From positions 62,001-126,000 of the forward strand of contig PERL01000002.1 in the NCBI GenBank assembly GCA_002928735.1: a DNA stretch of 64,000 nucleotides, given 5' to 3'. Every line of letters begins with the position of its first letter. Position 1 is the first letter of the stretch. This document shows, piece after piece, positions 34,726-42,162 of this stretch. This DNA is from Hyphomicrobium sp. (GTDB lineage Bacteria; Pseudomonadota; Alphaproteobacteria; Rhizobiales; Hyphomicrobiaceae). A program made the position numbers and the translations under genes. Below the pieces are notes generated by a model. The model was not told where the DNA came from, made no database searches, and was given only the letters and a program-made list of their open reading frames with translations.

Positions 34726-36021
34726 CTACGGATCGACTAGGAGAACGCGGAAATCGTTGACGTTCGTCTGGGTCGGTCCGCACTCCAAAAGGTCGCCGAT
34801 GGCGCGGAAGAAGGCGGTGGAATCGTTATTGGCGAGCATTGCGGCTGGATCGAGGTTTTTGGCTTTTGCCCGCGCTAGCGTCCCCGGATCGGCCATCGCG
34901 CCGGCGGGGTCGTCCGGGTTGCCGCCACCACCGTCGATGCCGTCCGTGTCGCCGGCGAGCGCCGAAATGCCTGCCGCGCCATCCAGGCCGAGGGCCACCC
35001 CCATCATGTACTCCTGGTTGGGACCGCCGGCGCCGTTGCCGGTCACCGTCACGGTGAATTCGCCACCGGAAATGAAGGCCACGCGTTCGCCGCGCGCCTT
35101 GGCGGCCAACGCCAGTGCGGCGTGCTGACGGCCGACCTCGCGCGCTTCGCCTTCGAGGCTGTCGCCCAGCATTTCGATTTTGTAGCCCGCCGCGCGGGCG
35201 ATCTCGGCGGCGCCGTGCAGCGAGGCCTTGGGGGCGGCGACCAGGTGATAGGTGGCGTTGGCCAGTTTGGGATCGCCGGGTTTGAGCGTTTCATTGGCGG
35301 GATCGGCGAGCGCGCGCACGATTTCGGGGGCGGCATCGATCTTGTAGCGGGCAATCACGTCGCGGGCTTCAGCCAGCGTCGTGCCATCGGGCACGGTGGG
35401 GCCGGAGCCAATCGCGTCGGGATCATCGCCCGGCACGTCGGAGATGGCGAGCGTGATGAGGCGGGCTGGATACGAGGCCGCCGCCAAGCGCCCTCCTTTG
35501 ATGCGCGAGAGATGTTTGCGCACCGTATTCATTTCGGAAATGCGCGCGCCCGATTTTAGCAGCTGCTTCGTCAGTGCGCGCTTGGCTTCGAACGATACGC
35601 CTTCGACGGGGGCGGACCAGAGTGCGGAGGCGCCGCCCGACAAGAGGCAGAGCACCAGATCATTGGGTCCGCCGGACTTGGCGAGTTGGACGGCGAATTT
35701 CGCCGATGACACGGAGTTTGCGTCGGGGACCGGGTGGCCCGCTTCCATGATCGGGATGATGTCGGAGGGGAGACCGTAGCCGTGGCGCGTGGTAACGAAG
35801 CCCAGCAGTTTGTCGCCCTGGCCTTTGGCAGCGTAATATTTCTCGGTGGCGCGCGCCATGGCGGCGGCGGCTTTGCCCGCGCCGACGATGATGATGCGCC
35901 CCCCTTGCGGCACCTCGGGCAGGAACGGGGGGACGCACACGTCCGGGTGGGCGAGCGAGACGGCCTTGTCATACATTGCGCGAAGCAATCGACGCTGCTC
36001 AGCCGGGTCGCTCGAGGCCAT
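34726..36021 (-). CDS. Glycerate 2-kinase, MOFRL family (GckA/TtuD type)
   Basis: 431 residues. It belongs to the DUF4147-MOFRL family, whose members phosphorylate D-glycerate to 2-phosphoglycerate and are often called TtuD or hydroxypyruvate reductase in older annotation. Visible blocks: GGRIIIVGAGKAAAAMA, GHPVPDANSV, LCLLSGGASALWSAPVEG, NTVRKHLSRIKGGRLA, SDVPGDDPDAIGSGPTVPDGT, the MOFRL part ISGGEFTVTVTGNGAGGPNQEY and AGDTDGIDG. With pyk downstream on the same strand it links glycerate to pyruvate. In methylotrophs this enzyme serves the serine cycle; that role here is only inferred. Confidence 0.92.
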   Translation of the reverse strand: MASSDPAEQRRLLRAMYDKAVSLAHPDVCVPPFLPEVPQGGRIIIVGAGKAAAAMARATEKYYAAKGQGDKLLGFVTTRHGYGLPSDIIPIMEAGHPVPDANSVSSAKFAVQLAKSGGPNDLVLCLLSGGASALWSAPVEGVSFEAKRALTKQLLKSGARISEMNTVRKHLSRIKGGRLAAASYPARLITLAISDVPGDDPDAIGSGPTVPDGTTLAEARDVIARYKIDAAPEIVRALADPANETLKPGDPKLANATYHLVAAPKASLHGAAEIARAAGYKIEMLGDSLEGEAREVGRQHAALALAAKARGERVAFISGGEFTVTVTGNGAGGPNQEYMMGVALGLDGAAGISALAGDTDGIDGGGGNPDDPAGAMADPGTLARAKAKNLDPAAMLANNDSTAFFRAIGDLLECGPTQTNVNDFRVLLVDP

Positions 36022-36171
36022 GACGGGTTCCGTTCGTTGGAGGGGTGTTCGACTTTGGTCGTGTTTGGGGGATGCCTATCCTGGCGTCAAGCGGCCAACC
36101 GTCGCTCAATTTGATGGGATTGGGTGGGAGGAGCGTGTTAAGGACTTGGCGTCTGCGGAGGGCCTGCCAGC

Positions 36172-36957
36172 GTGCAGCACGAACACTTTGAACCGCTTAG
36201 GATTATCGGCGCGGACCGGCTCGGCCTGTCGCCGTTTCTGTTCCTGTGCGACCATGCTTCCAACGCGCTGCCGGCGGAGTTCGGGACGCTCGGGCTGCCG
36301 GCATCCGAATTCGAGCGGCACATTGCTTGGGACCCGGGGGCCGCCCCGCTCACCGAGGCGCTGGCCGCGCGGTTCAATGCGCCGGCCATTCTGTCGTGCT
36401 TTTCGCGGCTGCTGATCGATCCCAACCGGGGGACGGACGATCCCACTCTCGTGATGCGGCTGTCGGACGGTACGGTGATCCCCGGCAACCGTAACGTGAC
36501 GGAAGCGGAGATCGCGGAGCGCATCGCGCGTTTTCATGATCCCTATCATCGCGCCATCGAGCAGGCGATTGACGCGGCGCTCGCCTTAGGCACGGCACCG
36601 GCGCTGATTTCCATTCACACCTTCACGCCGATCTGGCGCGGCGAGCCCCGACCCTGGCACGCGGGCATTTTGTGGGATCGCGACGCGCGTCTCGCGCGCT
36701 TATTTTTGGACGGGCTCAGCGCCGAGCCCGATCTCATCGTCGGCGACAACGAGCCCTATCATGGCCACTTAGAGAACGACTGCATGCACCGGCACGGCAC
36801 CTCGCGCGGGTTGGCGCATGTGCTGATCGAAGTGCGGAATGATTTGGTGGCGAGTGCGGAAGGGGTCAGCGCGTGGTGCGGGAGGATTGGGGGCGTGTTG
36901 GAGGAGGCGATTGCGGATAGCGGGGTTAGGTTGGGGTTGGGGACGGTGAGGCGATAG
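36172..36957 (+). CDS. N-formylglutamate amidohydrolase-family protein, copy 2
   Basis: 261 residues from a GTG. Family pattern: LFLCDHASNALPAEFG with the metal-binding His, HIAWDPGAAPLTEALA, SCFSRLLIDPNRGTDDPTLV, ISIHTFTPIWRGEPRPW and HRHGTSRGLAHVLIEVRNDL. This subgroup is shorter than copy 1 (29710-30609) and only distantly related, so the two probably act on different formyl- or acyl-amino acids. No histidine-degradation genes lie nearby. Confidence 0.85.
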   Translation: MQHEHFEPLRIIGADRLGLSPFLFLCDHASNALPAEFGTLGLPASEFERHIAWDPGAAPLTEALAARFNAPAILSCFSRLLIDPNRGTDDPTLVMRLSDGTVIPGNRNVTEAEIAERIARFHDPYHRAIEQAIDAALALGTAPALISIHTFTPIWRGEPRPWHAGILWDRDARLARLFLDGLSAEPDLIVGDNEPYHGHLENDCMHRHGTSRGLAHVLIEVRNDLVASAEGVSAWCGRIGGVLEEAIADSGVRLGLGTVRR

Positions 36958-36984
36958 TGGCTTCGGCGGCTCAAATAAACGCAG

Positions 36985-39087
36985 CTACTCTGCAATCACC
37001 TTACCTGCCTGAGCTTCGTAGGCGTCCGCATGTGCCACTGCCGTCGTTTTCCCTTTCGTACCTGGCATGATCTCAAAGCGCGGATCGAAGTCGATCATGG
37101 TCGCCGCAAGTTGCTTTAGAACTCCAATTTCTCCCTCTACTTTTGCCGCGCCATCGGCAATTTGCGCTTCTAGCGTCTTCGCACCCATCATGGTCTGTTC
37201 AAGGTCGGAGCGGTTTATCGTGAGCGTGAGATCTGCATTGTCAGCCTGGAAGCCGGCGATGTTTGTCAGCGTTGCATTGTCCATCTCGATGACGAACTTC
37301 TCACCATTGTCCGGGGTTATGAGATTGATTGTGAACTTCAGTCCCTCCGCCTTGCGGCTATCCATGCGGATGGCAAGAAAGTTCAGAAAAAGGTCGGTCG
37401 ACATGGCTCGGATAATGTCGGGGGAACTGGAAGAAGCCGTCTCTCCTTGCGGAATTCCGGTGCGAAGTTCGTAAGCCGCGGCAAGGAAGGAATTCCGAAG
37501 ACCTGGGTTTTCTTGCTGGTAGCCTAGCTGTTCAAATACATCTGCCAGGAGGTCCTTGGCTGCGGAATTATCGGGCTGCGCTTGAACGAGTTTGTCCAAG
37601 ATCTCGGTGGCTAAGAGATAAGCCCCCTCGTCGTGCAACTCTCGGCCCCGGGCCAAGATCTTTTCGGCTCCACCCATCATCTCGACATACAGCGGCGCCG
37701 AGTCCGCTGGGGAGAGAGGAATGAGCGTCGCGGGATTGCAGTCCCAGAATCCCAAGTATCGTTGAATCACGCCGCGTGCATTGTGTTGGGGCGATCCGTG
37801 GTAGCCGCGGCAATGCCATGCCTTCTGCAGACCAGCCGGCACCTGATAGACGTTGTGAATCTGATTGATGGTGACGCCTTGATTGGCGTAGTGGAGAACT
37901 TGGTTGTTCATATTGGCATAGAGGTCTCGCTGTTGACGCAGAACCTCCTGGATGCGGGCGTTACCCCACCGAGGCCAGTGATGCGAGGCAAACATCACTT
38001 CGGCTTCTAGCCCGAAGCGGTAGAGCGCCTCCGCGATGTATTTCGACCAGTTCAACGGATCGCGAACCGGCGCACCGCGCAAGGTGTAGATATTGTGCAG
38101 TGAGGCGATGACGTTCTCCGCCATCCAAAGCGCCTTCATCTCTGGGATGTAGGTATTCATTTCTCGTGGGGCTTCAGTGTTGGGCGTGTTCTGAAAGATC
38201 ATTCGAACGCCATCGACCTCGAACTCCTCGATTGCGTCGGTGACAAAGCGTGTGGGTGCAATTAGGCCTGTGGCTCCTGCTGACACAGCTTGGCCAAGGC
38301 CTTGACCGACATAGCCATGCGGGCTGGCGGGAAGCAGCAAGCCGTACTGATAAAAGAGCCGCCGGTTCATGGCGTTGCCGGCATAGACGTTTTCGGAAAT
38401 CGTAAACTGCATGAAGTCCGCAGGCGCGATAACTGGGATTTTGCCTGACCGCACGTCGGCTTCGTCGATCAATCCGCGCACGCCGCCCCAATGATCGCCA
38501 TGCGTATGGGAGTATATAACGGCGGAAACTGGCAATCCTTCCCCGACGTGCTCTTGGAATAGCTTCCAAGCTGCCTGCACGGGCTCGGCGGAAACAAGTG
38601 GATCGAAGACGATCCAGCCTGTCTTGCCGCGAATAAACGTGATGTCGGACAGGTCCAAACCCCGCACTTGATAAATGCCGGGAATGACTTCGTAGAGGCC
38701 GTAATTGTTATTTAATTTCGACTGCCTCAATAAAGAGGGGTGTATGCTGTCAAATTCGTCTTTCTCGTCCAGAAATTGAAATCTTTTCATATCCCAGGCC
38801 GCATGCCCGGCGTCGGCTTGGATTTTCAGATCCTTCATGGGGGCGATGAACCCCTTCTTCTGCTCCTCCAAGTCGCGGACGTCGTCGAACGGCAGCTCGG
38901 CCTTTGATTGCTTCAGTAGATCGAGTGTAAACTTCGATGGCGCCTTGCCTTTCGGGTGAAAATGCCCCGCGAGCGGCTTCGCTGTCTCGGACTGCGCCGA
39001 CGAAATTTCCCCCAGAAATGTTCCGCCCACGGCGAACGCCGCACCAGCCGCGGGCAATGCTCCGAGAAACTCCCGTCGAGTGGTCAT
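36985..39087 (-). CDS. Tat-exported alkyl sulfatase (SdsA-like, metallo-beta-lactamase fold)
   Basis: 700 residues from ATG 39087. The N-terminus MTTRREFLGALPAAGAAFAV is a twin-arginine signal (RRxFL), so the folded enzyme is exported. The binuclear zinc site is in YSHTHGDHWGGVRGL, with further ligands in NTPNTEAPREMN and FASHHWPRWGN. The last ~125 residues form an SCP2-like domain (FLAIRMDSRKAEGLKFTINLI...) as in SdsA1, which binds the alkyl chain. The family hydrolyses primary alkyl sulfates such as SDS to alcohol and sulfate, giving carbon or sulfur. A GAGAGG site precedes the start. Confidence 0.93.
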   Translation of the reverse strand: MTTRREFLGALPAAGAAFAVGGTFLGEISSAQSETAKPLAGHFHPKGKAPSKFTLDLLKQSKAELPFDDVRDLEEQKKGFIAPMKDLKIQADAGHAAWDMKRFQFLDEKDEFDSIHPSLLRQSKLNNNYGLYEVIPGIYQVRGLDLSDITFIRGKTGWIVFDPLVSAEPVQAAWKLFQEHVGEGLPVSAVIYSHTHGDHWGGVRGLIDEADVRSGKIPVIAPADFMQFTISENVYAGNAMNRRLFYQYGLLLPASPHGYVGQGLGQAVSAGATGLIAPTRFVTDAIEEFEVDGVRMIFQNTPNTEAPREMNTYIPEMKALWMAENVIASLHNIYTLRGAPVRDPLNWSKYIAEALYRFGLEAEVMFASHHWPRWGNARIQEVLRQQRDLYANMNNQVLHYANQGVTINQIHNVYQVPAGLQKAWHCRGYHGSPQHNARGVIQRYLGFWDCNPATLIPLSPADSAPLYVEMMGGAEKILARGRELHDEGAYLLATEILDKLVQAQPDNSAAKDLLADVFEQLGYQQENPGLRNSFLAAAYELRTGIPQGETASSSSPDIIRAMSTDLFLNFLAIRMDSRKAEGLKFTINLITPDNGEKFVIEMDNATLTNIAGFQADNADLTLTINRSDLEQTMMGAKTLEAQIADGAAKVEGEIGVLKQLAATMIDFDPRFEIMPGTKGKTTAVAHADAYEAQAGKVIAE

Positions 39088-39520
39088 GACAAAACCTCTC
39101 ATATATGAATTAGCGCAGTGGAACGAAGCATGGATAAAGAAGGTAGCTATTGATATTGGTCAATCCATAGAAATCGACACGCAATTTGTTCTGGCGCTTT
39201 GGGTTCGGATTTGACTGACAAAAGGGCGTTGCCGGTCCACGTTCGCGTTTACCTCGGCCCCCGGCCTGCGCCGGGGCAGGCAAGCCCGAGGATGACAGCT
39301 GTGGGGTGGCGGGTGCGCGCCTACGGGGAGAGGGGATGTTCGGTGCCCAGCACTGGCGGGCGTCCGCGCGCGCCTGGCGTTGTGCTCAGATCGTCGTGGC
39401 GGATGGGGCACGGTTGGGGGGTGATAGGGGGAATACCGGTGTTCAAGGGGCCGATTTTGTTGTCGGCGGGCGGGCTGTCCATTAGCGTCGGCGTGGGGAT
39501 TGATCACTTTGGAGGGACCC
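39088..39520. other. Intergenic region with a palindromic GGATGACA-type element
   Basis: About 430 bp upstream of the minus-strand alkylsulfatase and the small plus-strand secreted-protein gene. At 39252-39300 is a GC-rich palindrome (CGGCCCCCGGCCTGCGCCGG, then GGGCAGGCAAGCCCGAGGATGACAG in two halves) of the dispersed type common in this order. A similar CTTGCGGGCAAGGATGACA lies at 57314. No gene is seen. Confidence 0.4.
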
Positions 39521-39820
39521 ATGCGCTCGGTGACACTCGGTTTGGCTGCGGCGGTTTTGATGGGCGCGCTGTCGGCAGCGGCTCAGGCCGGCGATTGCAA
39601 GAGGATCGCTGCCGTCGGTCAAATGCTGACCCACGATACCGCCGTGCTGTTCTCGACCAACGCGCTCAAAAATACCATCGCATCGAAAGGCCTCATCGGG
39701 CAGGGACCTGTGAAGACGACCTGCACGGATGAAGGGGCGTCGACGACGTGCCGTTCCTCGCAGATGGCCTGCACAGGCGGTACGCCGAAGAGCTGCCTCG
39801 GCGCGTGGTTGTGCTTTTAG
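39521..39820 (+). CDS. Small secreted Cys-rich protein
   Basis: 99 residues from ATG 39521 behind GGAGGGACCC. The signal peptide is MRSVTLGLAAAVLMGALSAA, cut near AQAGD. The mature ~75 residues contain six Cys (GDCK, KTTCTD, TTCRS, MACTG, KSCLG, WLCF), enough for three disulfides; the protein ends three residues after the fifth. I do not recognise the family. It overlaps the convergent membrane-protein gene by 4 bases. Confidence 0.7.
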   Translation: MRSVTLGLAAAVLMGALSAAAQAGDCKRIAAVGQMLTHDTAVLFSTNALKNTIASKGLIGQGPVKTTCTDEGASTTCRSSQMACTGGTPKSCLGAWLCF

Positions 39821-40230
39821 TTTTCCGATCTCAGTTGGACCAGAGGGATCAGACCGAAACAGATTTGGGCGGCGAGACCTAAGCGTTCGGGGAGGTTCTG
39901 GTAGCTGGCAAGGTGGCCGGCGAGCGTGCGGCCGAGGCCCAGCGTTCCGAGCACCGCTTCGGCGGTGAGCAGGAGGGCGAGCGCGAGGCCGCCCATGGTG
40001 GCGCGCGCAACAAAGGTGGCGGGGACGTGCCAGCGCGCGATGAGCCAGCGGCAGGCGAGCCAAGATAGTGCGAGCATGATGGGGAGTTCCAGCAGAACGG
40101 CGGCGGTTTCGCCGAGGCGCGGGGCGATGAGCGTGACGCGCAGCACGCCTAGCGCAAAGCCGGCGGCAAAGGCTATGGCGACATAGGCGAGGCCGGCCGT
40201 GACGGCGGTCCTCAGCGTGCGGTTTGCCAT
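39817..40230 (-). CDS. Four-helix inner-membrane protein, unknown function
   Basis: 137 residues with four hydrophobic segments: TAGLAYVAIAFAAGFALGVL, TAAVLLELPIMLALSWLACR, MGGLALALLLTAEAVLGTLG and a weaker C-terminal one. The pattern is that of a small unannotated membrane family in alphaproteobacteria; no catalytic motif is seen. It begins 25 bases after the TrmH-type methyltransferase and may share its transcript. Confidence 0.65.
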   Translation of the reverse strand: MANRTLRTAVTAGLAYVAIAFAAGFALGVLRVTLIAPRLGETAAVLLELPIMLALSWLACRWLIARWHVPATFVARATMGGLALALLLTAEAVLGTLGLGRTLAGHLASYQNLPERLGLAAQICFGLIPLVQLRSEN

Positions 40231-40255
40231 GACGTCCTCGTTGGTCGCGGCGCCG

Positions 40256-41071
40256 CTACAGTTTCAAGTCCGGGCCGCGGAGTTGGTAGAGCAGGATGGC
40301 GGTGGCCACCGCAAGGTTGAGGCTGTCGAGGGTGGCACGCATTGGGATTTTCACCTGACGCGTTGCGATGTTGGACAGCGCGCTGGAGAGTCCGGGGCCT
40401 TCGGAGCCCATCATAAGCAGGACCGGCGATTTCAATTTCGCGTCGCGGAAATCTTCGCGCGCGGCAAGCGTGGTGGCGACACGGTCGCCGGGCCAGCTGG
40501 GCGCCCATTCGAGGAACGTATTTCTTTCGACGGCGACGAGCGGCACGTTGAAAATCGAACCCATAGTGGCGCGGACGGCTTCGCGTGAATAGGGGTCGGT
40601 GCATTGGCCGGCGAGGATGATGCCGGCGGCACCGACCGCGTCGGCGGTGCGGATGATGGTGCCGAGGTTGCCGGGGTCGCGGATGTCTTCCAGCACGAGC
40701 CAAAGGGATTTGAGGGTGAGGGTTTTTGGTTCGGGCAGGGATGCAAAGCGCTGACGGAAGACCGCGAGCATGGTTTGCGGGTTGTCCTTGGCGGCGAGCT
40801 TTTCGAGCACGGCGGCGGAGACTTCCAAGACTTCAGCGCCGTCGTCGAGGGCCGACTGGACGAGACGGCGCTGCGTGTCGGTTTCGAGGGCGCCGGCGCG
40901 AAAGACGAGCGTTTGTGGGCGAAAGCCAGCAGCGCGCGCGGTCAAGATGATGGACGCGCCTTCGGCGAGAAAGAGGCCGGTTTCCTTGCGTTCCTTGCGC
41001 ATGTCGAGGGCGCGGATCGCCTTGACGCGGTCGTTCGTCAGGCTGGTGATGGGTTTTATGTCGCGCGTCAT
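40256..41071 (-). CDS. TrmH/SpoU-family RNA 2'-O-methyltransferase
   Basis: 271 residues. An N-terminal L30e-like RNA-binding part (SLTNDRVKAIRALDMRKERKETGLFLAEG) precedes the knotted SPOUT domain with its three motifs: LVLEDIRDPGNLGTIIRTADAVG, LMMGSEGPGLS and IPMRATLDSLNLAVATAILLYQ. It methylates a ribose in rRNA or tRNA; the site is unknown. The start overlaps the stop of the upstream methyltransferase gene (ATGA, 41068-41071), so two RNA-modification genes are translated together. Confidence 0.92.
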   Translation of the reverse strand: MTRDIKPITSLTNDRVKAIRALDMRKERKETGLFLAEGASIILTARAAGFRPQTLVFRAGALETDTQRRLVQSALDDGAEVLEVSAAVLEKLAAKDNPQTMLAVFRQRFASLPEPKTLTLKSLWLVLEDIRDPGNLGTIIRTADAVGAAGIILAGQCTDPYSREAVRATMGSIFNVPLVAVERNTFLEWAPSWPGDRVATTLAAREDFRDAKLKSPVLLMMGSEGPGLSSALSNIATRQVKIPMRATLDSLNLAVATAILLYQLRGPDLKL

Positions 41072-42066
41072 GGTGTGGACACCCAGCGCGTGAAGAGGGA
41101 CGTGGGCACGGCGTTGCCGCCCGATGCGCGGATGGCCAGTTCGCCGGTGTGGAAGTCGCCGGGCTTGTCGCGGAGCGTCTCGCGCATGAGTTGATCGAAG
41201 GCCAGCGCGGAGGCGCGGATCGCATAAACGGTGAGGATCATGGATGATTGCTTAGGATCGAGGAGCTTGACGCAATCGGTGAGGAAGTTGGGTAGGTTTG
41301 TGAAGAGGTCCCAGACTTCGCCTTCGGGGCCGCGGCCGAACTTCGGCGGGTCGACGAGAATGACGTGATAGGTTTTGCCGCGGCGGACCTCGCGGGCGAC
41401 GAACTTGGTGGCGTCGTCGACGATCCAGCGGATTTTGGCGGCATCGAGTTTGGAGGCGGATTGGTTTTCGCGGCCCCAGGCGACGGCCTTCTTCGACGCA
41501 TCGAGGTGCGTGACGTCAGCGCCGGCGGCGGCGGCCAGCAGCGAGGCGGCACCCGTGTAGCCAAAGAGATTGAGCACGCGGGGCGGGCCATCTTTGACAG
41601 TGGCGATGCGGTCGAGCATCCACTGCCAGTGCGGGACCTGTTCGGGGAAGAGGCCGAGGTGCCACAGGCCCTGTAACTTACAGAGCATTTTGATTGCGCC
41701 TTCCGACTGGCTTTTGTTTGCGCCTTCCGACTCCCCTGCGGGGAGCCGGCCGGAAGGCGCGCTTGGTGAGGCAAGCGCGAGGCGCACGGGCCATGCATCG
41801 GGGACGGGTTTATCGACGCGCCAGCGGCCCTTCTCGTCGTCTTCGCCGGAAGCCGAGAACACGGCGTGAGCCTTCATCCAGTCGGCTTTGGCAAGCCGGG
41901 GCATCCAAAGCGCCTGCGGCTCGGGGCGGTCGACGAGGATCCCGCCGAAGCGTTCGAGCTTTCTCCCCCCGCCGCTGTCGAGCAGCGCATAGTCGGGGAA
42001 GCCGCTCGTCTCGATGAGATCGATGGCGGGCGGGGCGGGCGCGGGTTTTGTGGGTGCGGCGGGCAT
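41068..42066 (-). CDS. Class I SAM-dependent methyltransferase (RlmI-like) with in-frame palindromic insertion
   Basis: 332 residues from ATG 42066. The Rossmann methyltransferase core has RVLNLFGYTGAASLLAAAAG (SAM binding), VTHLDASKKAVAWGRENQ, WIVDDATKFVAREVRRG and ILVDPPKFGRGPEGEVWDLF, as in RlmI-like rRNA cytosine C5-methyltransferases. Residues ~112-137 (SAPSGRLPAGESEGANK and SQSEGAIK) do not belong to the family: they are the translation of a palindromic repeat at 41688-41766, inserted between VRLALASP and MLCKLQGLWHLGLFPEQ without breaking the frame. It overlaps the TrmH gene by 4 bases. Confidence 0.88.
   Translation of the reverse strand: MPAAPTKPAPAPPAIDLIETSGFPDYALLDSGGGRKLERFGGILVDRPEPQALWMPRLAKADWMKAHAVFSASGEDDEKGRWRVDKPVPDAWPVRLALASPSAPSGRLPAGESEGANKSQSEGAIKMLCKLQGLWHLGLFPEQVPHWQWMLDRIATVKDGPPRVLNLFGYTGAASLLAAAAGADVTHLDASKKAVAWGRENQSASKLDAAKIRWIVDDATKFVAREVRRGKTYHVILVDPPKFGRGPEGEVWDLFTNLPNFLTDCVKLLDPKQSSMILTVYAIRASALAFDQLMRETLRDKPGDFHTGELAIRASGGNAVPTSLFTRWVSTP
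41688..41766. repeat. Palindromic repeat unit inserted in a coding sequence
   Basis: It contains TTTGCGCCTTCCGACTCCCC and, after a short loop, GGGGAGCCGGCCGGAAGGCGC: GCGCCTTCC pairs with GGAAGGCGC and CTCCCC with GGGGAG. A partial duplicate of the left arm (TTGATTGCGCCTTCCGACTGG) is joined to it. It is homologous to the units at 12451-12557 with compensating changes in the stem. Read on the minus strand it encodes SGRLPAGESEG, the same peptide the 12.5-kb copy would give. Confidence 0.8.
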
Positions 42067-42126
42067 GGATCCGCGACCTAGCACGTTCCCGGCGGTGTGG
42101 GCAGGGGGAGCGGATGACGCGGTGAG

Positions 42127-42158
42127 TCACCCCTCTCCCCGGATGGGGGAGAGGGTCC
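42127..42158. repeat. Palindrome CCCCTCTCCCC / GGGGGAGAGGG
   Basis: ACCCCTCTCCCC and GGGGGAGAGGGT surround GGAT just after the OmpA-family gene stop. It folds into a long hairpin but has no T run on either side, so it is a dispersed palindrome or a Rho-independent-like structure of uncertain strength. Confidence 0.5.
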
Positions 42159-42162
42159 GATT

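Noticed and set aside
42127-42158. Intrinsic terminator after the OmpA-family gene
   Set aside because: The hairpin is strong but neither strand has a T run; kept only as a palindrome.
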